From the NCBI RefSeq assembly GCF_002252705.1, contig NZ_NQLA01000004.1:121784-185783 (forward strand): 64,000 bases of DNA, read 5' to 3'. Position numbers and translations under genes: made by a program. The DNA is from Vulcanococcus limneticus LL. GTDB lineage: Bacteria; Cyanobacteriota; Cyanobacteriia; PCC-6307; Cyanobiaceae. Below the pieces are notes generated by a model. That model did not search any database and was not told the origin of the DNA. It saw only the letters and a list, made by a program, of their open reading frames with translations. Shown here in pieces: positions 43,516 through 55,051 of this stretch (positions are counted from its first letter, which is position 1; the number at the start of each line of letters is the position of its first letter).

Positions 43516-43564
43516 CTGGGAGGGGATCCGAGGATCCCCGAAAGCCACTGGTCCGTGGGGACGA

Positions 43565-45265
<1,701 letters not shown>

Positions 45266-45282
45266 TCAGGGCGGACCCTGGC

Positions 45283-45594
45283 TCAGTTCACGACGGCCAG
45301 GATGTCCTTCTCGGAGAGCAGCACGTACTCGTCGCTGCCCAGCTTGATGTCGGTGCCGGCGTACTTGCTATAGAGCACCTTGTCTCCGATGCTCACTTCG
45401 GGGGCCTGGCGGGTGCCGTCGTCGTTGCGCTTGCCGGGGCCAATCTGCACCACCTCGCCCACCTGGGGCTTCTCCTTGGCGGTGTCGGGCAGAAGAATGC
45501 CGCCGGCGGTCTTCTCCTCGGACTCGGACACCTTGATGAAGATGCGGTCGCCGAGGGGCTTGACGGTGGAAACGCTGAGGGAAACAGCAGCCAT
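45283..45594 (-). CDS. groES: co-chaperonin GroES
   Basis: The 103-residue lid protein of the chaperonin has [20 protein letters not shown], the mobile loop region [20 protein letters not shown], and the end [16 protein letters not shown] at 45594 starts [19 protein letters not shown]; an upstream in-frame extension would run through the operator. groEL follows in the same transcript. Confidence 0.97.
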   Translation of the reverse strand: MAAVSLSVSTVKPLGDRIFIKVSESEEKTAGGILLPDTAKEKPQVGEVVQIGPGKRNDDGTRQAPEVSIGDKVLYSKYAGTDIKLGSDEYVLLSEKDILAVVN

Positions 45595-45672
45595 GGATGG
45601 ATTTCGGAAAGGGTTGCGAAGCCATTGGCATGGCGCCAAAGACGCCACAGGAAGCCGCTCCTGATGCCGATC

Positions 45673-45697
45673 TGGCACTCGAAGCCGCTGAGTGCCA
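45673..45697 (-). promoter_or_regulatory. CIRCE operator of groESL
   Basis: TGGCACTC-N9-GAGTGCCA is an inverted repeat with the 9-base spacer of the CIRCE consensus (TTAGCACTC-N9-GAGTGCTAA), with T-to-G changes at symmetric positions. It is the binding site of the repressor HrcA and lies directly behind the -10 box, 79 bases ahead of the groES ATG. Confidence 0.9.
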
Positions 45698-45725
45698 ACC
45701 TATGGGAGCGGGGTCAGCCGGGCAA
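45697..45725 (-). promoter_or_regulatory. sigma-70-like promoter of groESL
   Basis: On the minus strand TTGCCC (45720-45725) and TAGGTT (45697-45702) are separated by 17 bases. The -10 box touches the CIRCE operator, so bound HrcA would block initiation. The rest of 45595-45910 holds no gene. Confidence 0.65.
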
Positions 45726-45745
45726 TCCGGGCGCTGTGCGGTTGA

Positions 45746-47377
<1,632 letters not shown>

Positions 47378-47426
47378 TCAGGCACTGCGCCGCCCTACTC
47401 CCCCCGCCTGCTGATCTCCCCCGCCC

Positions 47427-47834
47427 ATGACCCTCACCCTCCGCGTTCTGGCCCCTGATCAGAGCGTCTTCGACGGCAGCGCCGACGAAGTGATCCTTCC
47501 CAGCACCACCGGCCAGCTCGGCATCCTCACCGGGCACGTCTCCCTCCTGACCGCCCTTGACACGGGCGTGCTGCGGGTGCGTGAGGGCAATGCCTGGACG
47601 GCGATCGCCGTGCTCGGTGGCTTCGCCGAGGTGGAAGCCGATGAGGTGACCGTGCTGGTCAACGGCGGTGAGCTGGGCAACAGCATCGATGCCGGCACCG
47701 CGGCCGCCGAGTTCGACCGGGCCCAGCAGGCCGCAGCCGCCTTCGAGGGGCAGCCCGCCAGCACCGAGAAGGTGAAGGCCCAGCAGGAACTGGCCCGCGC
47801 CCGCGCCCGACAGCAAGCCACCCTGGCGAGCTGA
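47427..47834 (+). CDS. atpC: ATP synthase F1 epsilon subunit
   Basis: The 135-residue subunit has the beta-sandwich start (LTLRVLAPDQSVFDGSADEV, PSTTGQLGILTGHVSLLTAL, AVLGGFAEVEADEVTVLVN) and a C-terminal two-helix region (about 90-133) that regulates ATP hydrolysis. It lies 49 bases behind atpD. A very long hairpin terminator follows. Confidence 0.95.
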   Translation: MTLTLRVLAPDQSVFDGSADEVILPSTTGQLGILTGHVSLLTALDTGVLRVREGNAWTAIAVLGGFAEVEADEVTVLVNGGELGNSIDAGTAAAEFDRAQQAAAAFEGQPASTEKVKAQQELARARARQQATLAS

Positions 47835-47844
47835 GGAGCCATAC

Positions 47845-47862
47845 CCCCAGTCTTAGCTGGGG
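47845..47862 (+). other. small stem-loop between atpC and its terminator
   Basis: CCCCAG-TCTTAG-CTGGGG is a perfect 6-bp stem with a 6-base loop located 10 bases behind the atpC stop. It has no T-run. It may shield the 3' end or form a tandem structure with the following long hairpin. Confidence 0.5.
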
Positions 47863-47872
47863 CCCCTGTGTT

Positions 47873-47949
47873 GCCCCCGGCATGGGCCCCATCTTCGTCA
47901 CCGCCCGTTGGGCGGAATACGAAGATGGGGCCCATGCCGGGGGCTTTTT
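47873..47949 (+). terminator. terminator of atpDC with a perfect 26-bp stem
   Basis: Arms 47873-47898 and 47919-47944 are perfect reverse complements over 26 bases. The 20-base spacer holds a further CCGCCC/GGGCGG mini-stem, and the right arm is followed by TTTTT. Position and T-run identify it as an intrinsic terminator of the atpD-atpC transcript, but the stem is three times the usual length. Confidence 0.85.
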
Positions 47950-48053
47950 GGTGGGCATGGGTGGGCAGGTCGGAGGGTATGTGGCCGTGGGTGAGAGTTG
48001 GGGCCTGGCGCTTGGGGGGTGACTCCTAAGCTCGGTCCGCAGGGGCTGGGGTG

Positions 48054-49382
48054 ATGGGGACGGGGCGGGACTTGGGGCTTCAGGTGAGGGGCTGGCTGGA
48101 GGCTGGTGTACTCGATCTGGACAACGGCACCGCCCTGGCGAACCGGCTGATTGATGGGCTCGGAGCCGAGGTGTGGCTGAGCGGACCGGTGCGGGATCTG
48201 GCGGCCCAGCCGCTGCTACGCCAGGTGTTGCGGCAGCGGGGCGGGGCCCAGCGCTCTGCTCTGGAGAGCCTCAGGCAGCAGCTGGAGCGCACCTATGCAC
48301 CGCGGGTGCTGGCGGAGCTGCTGGAGCTGCTGGAGGCGGCCAGTGGTGTGCCGCTTGGCCTGGTAGCTCCCGAGGCGCTGCCGGTTGACCAGCCCACACC
48401 CGTGGCGCAGACCACGGCCCGTGGTCAGGGGTCTCAGGGCCATGCACCTCCTGTCCCAGGCCCAGGCAGCCCGCACGGTCCAACCGCGCCTGAGGCCGAA
48501 TTCGGGGACCTGGGCCTGGCGGGGACGGACCCGCCCCTGGGCGATTCCCTGGCCGTGGCCGGACCCCGCGGTGGCCTGAGGGCACCACGCCCTGCCGCAC
48601 TCACGGGGCCGGCGGACCTGAGGGCGCTGGCCCGCCAGCTGCGGCCCCTGGGGCCTGGCCTGGCCCTGGCCTTCGCCCTGGCCCTGGTGTGGTGGTGGGC
48701 GGCGCTGGAACTCGACCGGCGCCTGTTCGATGGCTGGGGCTGGAGTGGTGGGGTGGTGCTGGTCCTGGTGCTCGGCCTACTCCAGGCCCTGGCCCTGGGG
48801 CCCCTCAAGGCAACCCGGCGCCAGTGGCCCCTGGAGCAGGCCGATGCCCCCAATCCCCATGAGGCCTGGCGCTGGCTCACGGCCCCCTGGATCCACCACG
48901 ACCAGCGCGAGGCGGTGCTGAACCTGCTGATGCTGCTGGTGCTGCTGGGGCCCTCACCCCTGCCCCTGGCCGATGTGGTGCTGCGCTACGTCCTCACCAG
49001 CCTGGCCACCCTGGCACTGGCCCTGCTGGTGGCCCAGCGGCGCACCCCCGAAGGGCGCTGGGATGGGGCCTCCGGGGCGATCAGTGCCCTGATCGGCCTG
49101 GGCACGGCCGCCAGCCTGCTGCACTGGCGCGCCCTGGATTACCCCATCGGCCGGCTAGGCTTCGGCATTCCGGCCTGGGTGCTTCTGGTGCTCTACGGCG
49201 CCCTGCAGCTGGCCTGGGTGCTGCCGCGCCGCAGCGCCCAGGACGACAGCCGGCCGCTCGATCGGCTGCTCAGCAGCCAGTGGTGGTGGGGCCTGGTGCT
49301 GGGGGTCGGCTGGGCCCTGGTGAGCCGCGGCGGCGAGCTGCTTCAGGCCGCGGCGCGGGCGCGGGCCACAGCCCCCATGTAG
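48054..49382 (+). CDS. rhomboid-like membrane protein, probably lacking a complete active site
   Basis: The 442-residue product has a soluble N-terminal part (about 1-190, helical then Pro/Gly-rich) and six or seven transmembrane helices. The membrane part recalls rhomboid proteases: PNPHEAWRWLTAPWIHHDQR followed by LNLLML matches the loop before helix 2, and DGASGAISALIGLG matches the GxSG serine motif. The catalytic His expected in a late helix is not visible, so it may be a pseudo-protease. An upstream GTG at 48051 is the alternative start. Its 3' end overlaps the convergent FHA-PBP gene by 40 bases. Confidence 0.7.
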   Translation: MGTGRDLGLQVRGWLEAGVLDLDNGTALANRLIDGLGAEVWLSGPVRDLAAQPLLRQVLRQRGGAQRSALESLRQQLERTYAPRVLAELLELLEAASGVPLGLVAPEALPVDQPTPVAQTTARGQGSQGHAPPVPGPGSPHGPTAPEAEFGDLGLAGTDPPLGDSLAVAGPRGGLRAPRPAALTGPADLRALARQLRPLGPGLALAFALALVWWWAALELDRRLFDGWGWSGGVVLVLVLGLLQALALGPLKATRRQWPLEQADAPNPHEAWRWLTAPWIHHDQREAVLNLLMLLVLLGPSPLPLADVVLRYVLTSLATLALALLVAQRRTPEGRWDGASGAISALIGLGTAASLLHWRALDYPIGRLGFGIPAWVLLVLYGALQLAWVLPRRSAQDDSRPLDRLLSSQWWWGLVLGVGWALVSRGGELLQAAARARATAPM

Positions 49383-51673
49383 CGGCCCCACAGCTCGGCC
49401 ACCACCGCTCCGCTGGCGGCCTCGGCCGGACGGTTGTCGTCGTTGCCCATCCAGATCGCGGTGAGGATCCCCAGCGCCGGCGAGTAGCCGATGAACACCA
49501 CATCCACGCCGTTGTTGGTGGTTCCGGTCTTGCCGCGGGCATCGGCCACCACCGCGGCGGCCCTGCCGGTGCCGCGCTGCACCACGCCGGCCATCAGGCG
49601 ATCCATCACGGCGGCCTGCTCCGCCGGCACCAGCTGGCGCGTCGCCTCCCCCACCGGCACCGTCACCCCGCGCTGGGGACAGGTGCTGAGGCTGTAGATC
49701 GACTGGCAGATCCCCAGGTCGTAGATCCTGCTGACGCCATGCATCGGCACCGAGCGACCGCCGTTGGCCACCACCGCATAGGCCCGTGCCAGCTCGTAGA
49801 GCAGGGTCTCGCGGCCCCCGAGCACCGTGTTGAAGTCCTGGTCCAGGGGGGTGGAGATGCCGAGGCGGCGGGCCTCGGCGATCACCTGGCGCAGGCCCAC
49901 CCGCTCGGCCAGGCGCAGGGCCACCACGTTTTCCGAGAAGGCGAAGCCATCGGCCACGCTGACCGCACCGCCGCCATGGCGGCAGCCCGCCACGTAGGCC
50001 AGTGGCGCGCAGGAGATCGGCTCCTCCGGCTGCACGCCGGCGGCGAGGGCCGCCAGGAAGGTGAACAGCTTGAAGGCCGAGCCTGGCTGGCGCAGGGCCT
50101 GCACCCGATCGAAGCTGGAGCGGGAGTAATCGCCCCCGCCCACGTAGGCCAGGATGTCGCCGCTCTGATAGTCGAGGCTGATCAGGGCGCCCTGGGTGAG
50201 GCCCAGCCGGGCCGCCGGCCCCTCCAGGAAGCGCTGCAGTTGTTGCTGGGCCAGGGCCTGCAGCTTCGGATCGATCGTGCTCACCACCAGGTAGTTGCCG
50301 CCAGCGTCCTGGCCACTGAGATCGAGGCCGAAGCGGGTGCCCTCCAGCTCACCCACCACGTAGTCGCTGAAGAAGGGATAGCTGGAGAAGGTGGAGTCGC
50401 GGCAGGCGGAGGGGTCGATGTTCAGGGGCCGGCGCTGGGCATCCACCAGCTGCTGGTCGCCCAGGAAACCCTGCTCGTGCATCAGCTTGAGCACCAGGTT
50501 GCGCCGCTCGCGTCCGGCGCCGGGATCCTTGGGGTTGCAGGGGCTGTAGCCATTGGGGTTGGGCAGCAGCCCCACCAGGAACGCCGCCTCGGCCGCATCC
50601 AGCTGGGCCGCGGACTTGCGGAAGTAGAGCCGCGCCGCCTGCTCGAAGCCCTCACTGCCCAGGCCCAGGTAGGCCCGATCCAGATACATCTTGAGGATGC
50701 GGTTCTTGCTGAAGCCCACCTCCAGCTGCAGCGCCACCCACAGCTCCCGCAGCTTGCGGGTGAGGCTGTAGTCGTTACCGACCTCGGGGTAATAGAGGCG
50801 GGCGACCTGCTGGGTGAGGCCGCTGCCGCCACCACTGCGCCGCACCAGGGAGCGCAGGGTGCCGAACAGGTCAAGGCCGCTGTTCCAGCCGAAGCGCGCC
50901 TCCTCCGAGGCGATCAGGGCCTGGCGCAGGGCCAGCGGGTACGACTCCAGGCTGGGCAGGGCCGTGGCGGAGCCCTCCTTGGCATCGATCTGCTGACCGC
51001 TGGCCGCCACGATCTTCACCGGGCCGGAGATGCTGCGGATCTTCGAGCCACCGCCGATCGAGGCCGCCACCAGCAGGCCGCCCACCAGCAGGCCCGAGCC
51101 CAGCAGCGCCCCCACCCCGGCCAGGTGCAGGGCCTGCTCCAGGCCGCTGCGGGGATGGCTGTAGCGCAGCTGGGCCGCCTCGGCCTTGAGGGGTGAGCCC
51201 AGCTGGATCACATCGCCGTGGCGCAGGCCGATGGCGCGGACGCGGCGGTCGCGGTGGAACAGGCCGTTGGCGGAGTTGAAGTCCTCCAGACGGAAGTCGC
51301 GGTCGCTGGGGCGGTCCTGCTCCAGGATCGCGTGCACCCGGCTGAGGTTCTGGGCCGGGGCGTGGAGTTCACAGGCCGGATCGCGGCCGATGCGCAGACG
51401 CTGGCCGGGCTCCAGGGGCAGGGCCGCCAGGCGCTGCTCACCCATCCACAGCTCCACCGTGGCCCGGCTCTCCTGCAGCCGGTGCCAGGCCGCCCGCATG
51501 GCGGTGGGACGCGCCGCCAGATCGCCTTGGGCGAGGGCCCGCAGCAGCTCCAGCCAGAGAGCGCGACGGCTGGGGAGGGGCGGCGCAGGCTGGGCCTGCA
51601 GGGCCGGGTCGGACTGAGGCGGATCCCCTGGGGTCTGCGGCACGGGCAGGGCGTTCGGGAGCGGCCTCGCCAT
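49343..51673 (-). CDS. class A penicillin-binding protein with N-terminal FHA domain
   Basis: The 776-residue bifunctional wall enzyme has a cytoplasmic FHA domain first (about 85-160: LRIGRDPACELHAPAQNLSR, NSANGLFHR), which binds phosphothreonine. Next come a transmembrane helix (about 185-207), a GT51 glycan polymerase (SEEARFGWNSGLDLFGTLRS, GGSGLTQQVARL, FSKNRILKMYLD) and a transpeptidase with SxxK in RQPGSAFK, SEN and KTGTT. It would polymerise and cross-link peptidoglycan, with the FHA module offering control by Ser/Thr kinases. The divergent operon beginning 30 bases away encodes a kinase, a phosphatase and another FHA protein. Confidence 0.93.
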   Translation of the reverse strand: MARPLPNALPVPQTPGDPPQSDPALQAQPAPPLPSRRALWLELLRALAQGDLAARPTAMRAAWHRLQESRATVELWMGEQRLAALPLEPGQRLRIGRDPACELHAPAQNLSRVHAILEQDRPSDRDFRLEDFNSANGLFHRDRRVRAIGLRHGDVIQLGSPLKAEAAQLRYSHPRSGLEQALHLAGVGALLGSGLLVGGLLVAASIGGGSKIRSISGPVKIVAASGQQIDAKEGSATALPSLESYPLALRQALIASEEARFGWNSGLDLFGTLRSLVRRSGGGSGLTQQVARLYYPEVGNDYSLTRKLRELWVALQLEVGFSKNRILKMYLDRAYLGLGSEGFEQAARLYFRKSAAQLDAAEAAFLVGLLPNPNGYSPCNPKDPGAGRERRNLVLKLMHEQGFLGDQQLVDAQRRPLNIDPSACRDSTFSSYPFFSDYVVGELEGTRFGLDLSGQDAGGNYLVVSTIDPKLQALAQQQLQRFLEGPAARLGLTQGALISLDYQSGDILAYVGGGDYSRSSFDRVQALRQPGSAFKLFTFLAALAAGVQPEEPISCAPLAYVAGCRHGGGAVSVADGFAFSENVVALRLAERVGLRQVIAEARRLGISTPLDQDFNTVLGGRETLLYELARAYAVVANGGRSVPMHGVSRIYDLGICQSIYSLSTCPQRGVTVPVGEATRQLVPAEQAAVMDRLMAGVVQRGTGRAAAVVADARGKTGTTNNGVDVVFIGYSPALGILTAIWMGNDDNRPAEAASGAVVAELWGRYMGAVARARAAA

Positions 51674-51702
51674 AGGCTACGGCGAGCGAGGGCGGTGAGC
51701 CG

Positions 51703-51975
51703 GTGCAGCGCCAGCGGGACCCCTGGGAGCCCTTCCGCCTGTGGCTGGCGCTGACGATCGGCCTGTACGCCGTGCGGGCCAGCTTCGCCTGGACCTGGCC
51801 CGGGGCAATCCCCGGCTGGGTGCTGCTGGCGATGGTGCTGGGGGGCCTGGCCCTGGCCAGCCGGGCCCTGCTGTTCCCGGGCCGGGTAACCCCCTACCGG
51901 GAGGGCGATGCCGGCTGGTGGGCCGACCTGCGCGACGACTGGCGCCTGTGGTGGCGTCGCCGGGGGCGGAACTGA
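51703..51975 (+). CDS. small two-helix membrane protein heading the kinase operon
   Basis: The 90-residue product (GTG start) has two hydrophobic helices (about 10-28 and 33-55) and a charged, Trp/Arg-rich C-terminus (REGDAGWWADLRDDWRLWWR). Its stop overlaps the start of the FHA gene by one base (TGATG). It lies 30 bases from the divergent FHA-PBP gene, so the promoters of both must overlap. Function unknown; probably a membrane partner of the signalling proteins. Confidence 0.7.
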   Translation: MQRQRDPWEPFRLWLALTIGLYAVRASFAWTWPGAIPGWVLLAMVLGGLALASRALLFPGRVTPYREGDAGWWADLRDDWRLWWRRRGRN

Positions 51976-52808
51976 TGGCGGGCTCCCCCAGCGGCATCCC
52001 CCCTGCCGGCGCACGCCTGAGCAAACAGGACGATCCCACCAAGGCGGTGCGGCTCCATCCCCAGCGGCCGCTCACGATCGGCCGGGACGCCAGCTGTGGC
52101 CTGTGCCTGCCCCAGGAGGCGGGCCTGTCGCGCCGCCACGCCGCCGTGCGCCTGGAGGCGGGCAGCGGCCGCTGGCTGGTGGAGGACCTCGGCAGCGCCA
52201 ACGGCACCTATGTGAACGGCCAGCGCATCGGCACCGGCCATCCCCTCGCCGATGGCGATGCAATCCAATTGGGTCGCAGCGGTCCGGTGCTGCTGTTCCA
52301 GTTGGAGCCCGTGGGGGGGGCGGTCCCGGCCACCTCGCTGCGCACTGGACCAGCGGCCCCATCCGCCGGCGAGAGGACACCCAGGCAGCGGCCAACCAGC
52401 CCTCAAGCCCAGCCCGAGGCGTCCCCCACCCGCCAACCCCAGCCCCCCGCTAGCCCCGCTCCCCCGGCGAGCCCCGCCACCAGCCTGGAGGTCGCCGGCG
52501 AGCGGATCCCGATCCCCCAGATCCGCTCGGCCGCGGTGCGCAGCCAGCCGGTCCATCCCCACCTGTTCAGCTGGTGGGTGCTGGTGTGTCTGGGGGGACT
52601 GCTGCTGCTGCCCGTGCCGGTGCTGTTCTGGCCCCTGCAGATCGGCGCCCTGGTGGCGGCGGTGCTGCTGGGGTCGCGCAAGCAACACACCCTGGTGGTG
52701 GTGCTGCACGACGGCACCGCCCGCCGCCGTGCCTTCGCCAACCGACTCACGGCGCTCTCGCACCGCAACGGAATCCGCAAGGCCATCGGCCAGAGTCTGG
52801 AGGCCTGA
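51975..52808 (+). CDS. FHA-domain membrane protein
   Basis: The 277-residue product has an FHA domain at about 22-108 with the key residues for phosphothreonine binding: LTIGRDASCGLC, LSRRHAAVRLE and DLGSANGTYVNGQRI. A Pro/Ser/Thr-rich linker (about 115-175) leads to one or two transmembrane helices (about 200-240, WWVLVCLGGLLLLPVPVLFW) and a cytoplasmic tail (LVVVLHDGTARRRAFANRLT). It is a phospho-dependent adaptor and could be a substrate and docking site for the kinase encoded 31 bases downstream. Confidence 0.88.
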   Translation: MAGSPSGIPPAGARLSKQDDPTKAVRLHPQRPLTIGRDASCGLCLPQEAGLSRRHAAVRLEAGSGRWLVEDLGSANGTYVNGQRIGTGHPLADGDAIQLGRSGPVLLFQLEPVGGAVPATSLRTGPAAPSAGERTPRQRPTSPQAQPEASPTRQPQPPASPAPPASPATSLEVAGERIPIPQIRSAAVRSQPVHPHLFSWWVLVCLGGLLLLPVPVLFWPLQIGALVAAVLLGSRKQHTLVVVLHDGTARRRAFANRLTALSHRNGIRKAIGQSLEA

Positions 52809-52839
52809 ACCGGTCCGCACCCCACGGCCCGCCCCCACC

Positions 52840-54186
52840 GTGACCTGGATCCTGCCGCCGGGCACCAGCCTCCGCTGTGAGGGCCTCAACGCGCCACTGC
52901 AGGTGCTGCGCGGACTGGGGGGCGGCACCCAGGGCCAGGTGTACGAGGTGGAGCTGGCCGGCGAGCGACTAGCGCTGAAGTGGTACTTGCCGGCCTGCAT
53001 CGCCCGGGATCCGCGCCTGCCGCTGCGCCTGGCCGAGAGCATCCGCGCCACCGCTCCCAACGACGACTTCCTCTGGCCGATCGCCCTGCTGCGCCCCGAG
53101 CTGGAGAGCGCGGCGCTGATCCGCAGCCGCGAACCGGGATTCGGCTACCTGATGGATCTGCGACCGCCGGGTTACGTGGGGGCCCATGAGCATGTGGGCG
53201 GCCACCTGGCGATCAGCCTTCGCAACGTGCTGCGGGCGGGCTTCTTCCTGGCGGATGCCTTCCACGCCCTGCACCTGCGGGGCCTCTGTTACAAGGACAT
53301 CTCCCTGGGCAACCTGTTCCTGGAGCCGGCCAGCGGCCGCATCCTGATCTGCGACAACGACAACGTGGATGTGGACGGCCAGGACCCAGGCAGCGTGCTG
53401 GGCACGCCGGGGTTCATGGCGCCGGAGGTGCTGCTGGGCCAGGCCCGACCCGGGGCCAACAGCGATCTGTTTTCCCTGGCGGTGCTGCTGTTCCGGCTGC
53501 TCACCCGCCACGATCCGCTGCGGGGCCAGCTGGAGCTGGCGATCCGCTGCCTGGATGAGCCGGCCCGCCGCAAGCTCTATGGCGAGGACCCGGTATTCAT
53601 CTTCGATCCGGCCGACGCGCGCAACCGTCCCGATCCGATCGAGCACGCCGCGGCCCTGCTCACCTGGCCCATCTATCCCGAGGGGCTCAAGGCCCTGTTC
53701 GAGCAGAGCTTCTGCCGCGGCCTCAGACAGCCGGGCCAGCGGGCCCTCACCGGCCAGTGGCGCCGCGCCCTGGCCGCCGCCCTCGACCAGCGCCAGCTCT
53801 GCCCCAGCTGCGGCCAGGAGACCTTCCCGGAGCCAGGCTCCAGCGGAACCAGCTGCTGGAACTGCGGCACTGCGCTGCCCGCTCCCCTGCGCCTGCAGCT
53901 GCCCCATGGCCAGGTGATCGCGGCGCCGGAGAACGCCCTGCATCCCCACCACTTCGATCCGCTGCTGGAGGAGGACCTGCGCCGGCCCCTGGCGCAGGTG
54001 GAGGCCCACCCCAGCGACGCCGGGGTGCTGGGCCTGCGCAACCTCACAGGCGAGCGCTGGATCGCCGTACTGGGCAGCGGCGAACGGGTGCCGCTGGAGC
54101 CAGGCCGCACCTGCAACCTGGCGCCGGTGCGGGCGCTCATCACCCCGGCCGGCCCGATCGCCGTGCTCCACCCGGGACGCCCATGA
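52840..54186 (+). CDS. Ser/Thr protein kinase with C-terminal zinc ribbon (TerY-P triad type)
   Basis: The 448-residue product (GTG start) has a eukaryote-like kinase fold: Gly loop LGGGTQGQVYEV, Lys in LALKWY (residue 47), catalytic loop LCYKDISLGNLFLE (about 147; KD....N instead of HRDxKxxN), DND in place of DFG (ICDNDNVDVDG), and MAPEVLLG for APE. After the kinase a zinc ribbon CPSCGQE...CWNCG lies at about 321-345, followed by a beta-rich tail (VLGLRNLTGERWIAVLGSGE). A kinase with a zinc ribbon next to a vWA protein and a PP2C is the hallmark of the TerY-phosphorylation triad described for tellurite-resistance-type stress systems. Confidence 0.85.
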   Translation: MTWILPPGTSLRCEGLNAPLQVLRGLGGGTQGQVYEVELAGERLALKWYLPACIARDPRLPLRLAESIRATAPNDDFLWPIALLRPELESAALIRSREPGFGYLMDLRPPGYVGAHEHVGGHLAISLRNVLRAGFFLADAFHALHLRGLCYKDISLGNLFLEPASGRILICDNDNVDVDGQDPGSVLGTPGFMAPEVLLGQARPGANSDLFSLAVLLFRLLTRHDPLRGQLELAIRCLDEPARRKLYGEDPVFIFDPADARNRPDPIEHAAALLTWPIYPEGLKALFEQSFCRGLRQPGQRALTGQWRRALAAALDQRQLCPSCGQETFPEPGSSGTSCWNCGTALPAPLRLQLPHGQVIAAPENALHPHHFDPLLEEDLRRPLAQVEAHPSDAGVLGLRNLTGERWIAVLGSGERVPLEPGRTCNLAPVRALITPAGPIAVLHPGRP

Positions 54187-54262
54187 CCGGGGAAAGGCAG
54201 AGGGGTGCGACGCTGAGGAGCGCAACGCCGGTTCCCTGAGCGCCGCGCGCCCGTGACGCCCG

Positions 54263-55051
54263 ATGCCCTTCCCGAACGTCCGCCTGGCCAACCGGCCGCT
54301 GCACTTCATTTACCTCTGCGACTGCTCGGGCTCAATGGCGGCCCAGGGCAAGATGCAGGCCCTCAACCAGGCGATCCGTCAATCGCTGCCGGGCATGGCC
54401 GAGGTGGCCCGCCAGAACCCCGAGGCGCGGGTGCTGGTGCGGGCCGTGAGCTTCGCGGATCGGGCCAGCTGGCACATCGCCCAGCCCACACCGGTGGAGC
54501 AGCTGCAGTGGGTGGACCTGCAGGCCGGCGGCGTGACCGCCATGGGCGAGGCCCTGGAGCTGGTGGCGGCGGAGCTGCGCTCGCCGCCGATGGAGGAGCG
54601 GGCCCTGCCGCCGGTGCTGGTGCTGATCTCCGACGGCCAGCCCACCGACGACTTCGAGGCGGGGCTGCGGTCCCTGCTGCGCCAGCCCTGGGCCCAGAAG
54701 GCTGTGCGCCTGGCGATCGCCATGGGCCATGACGCCGATCTGGAGGTGCTGCAGCAGTTCATCGGCAGCGATCCCGGCGCCGGCGGTGGCTTGCCGGCGG
54801 GCGAGGTGCCCGGGGCCAGTGGCCAGGCCCCCCGGCACCGGCCAGGCAAGTCGCCGCGGCGGCCCCTGCAGGCCAGCAACGCCACCGCCCTGGCCCAGTA
54901 CATCCAGTGGGCCTCCACCGCCGTGGTGGGGGCCGCCTCGATGCCGGCCAGCCGGGTGGCGGGGGCCACTGCGGACGGCAACATCCCGTTGCCGGATCTG
55001 CCGCCCACCGTGATGGATCCCACCGACGACGTGGGCCCCCTGGTGTGGTGA
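54263..55051 (+). CDS. TerY-like von Willebrand factor A protein
   Basis: The 262-residue product has a vWA domain at about 12-185 with an intact metal site: DCSGS in HFIYLCDCSGSMAA, Thr in GGVTAMGEALEL, and Asp in VLVLISDGQPTDDFEAG. That matches TerY-like proteins. The C-terminal 75 residues are low-complexity (Pro/Gly/Arg/Ala) and end in a short conserved-looking segment (PPTVMDPTDDVGPLVW). It has no signal peptide, so it is cytoplasmic. Its stop overlaps the GTG of the phosphatase gene, so they are translationally coupled. Confidence 0.88.
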   Translation: MPFPNVRLANRPLHFIYLCDCSGSMAAQGKMQALNQAIRQSLPGMAEVARQNPEARVLVRAVSFADRASWHIAQPTPVEQLQWVDLQAGGVTAMGEALELVAAELRSPPMEERALPPVLVLISDGQPTDDFEAGLRSLLRQPWAQKAVRLAIAMGHDADLEVLQQFIGSDPGAGGGLPAGEVPGASGQAPRHRPGKSPRRPLQASNATALAQYIQWASTAVVGAASMPASRVAGATADGNIPLPDLPPTVMDPTDDVGPLVW

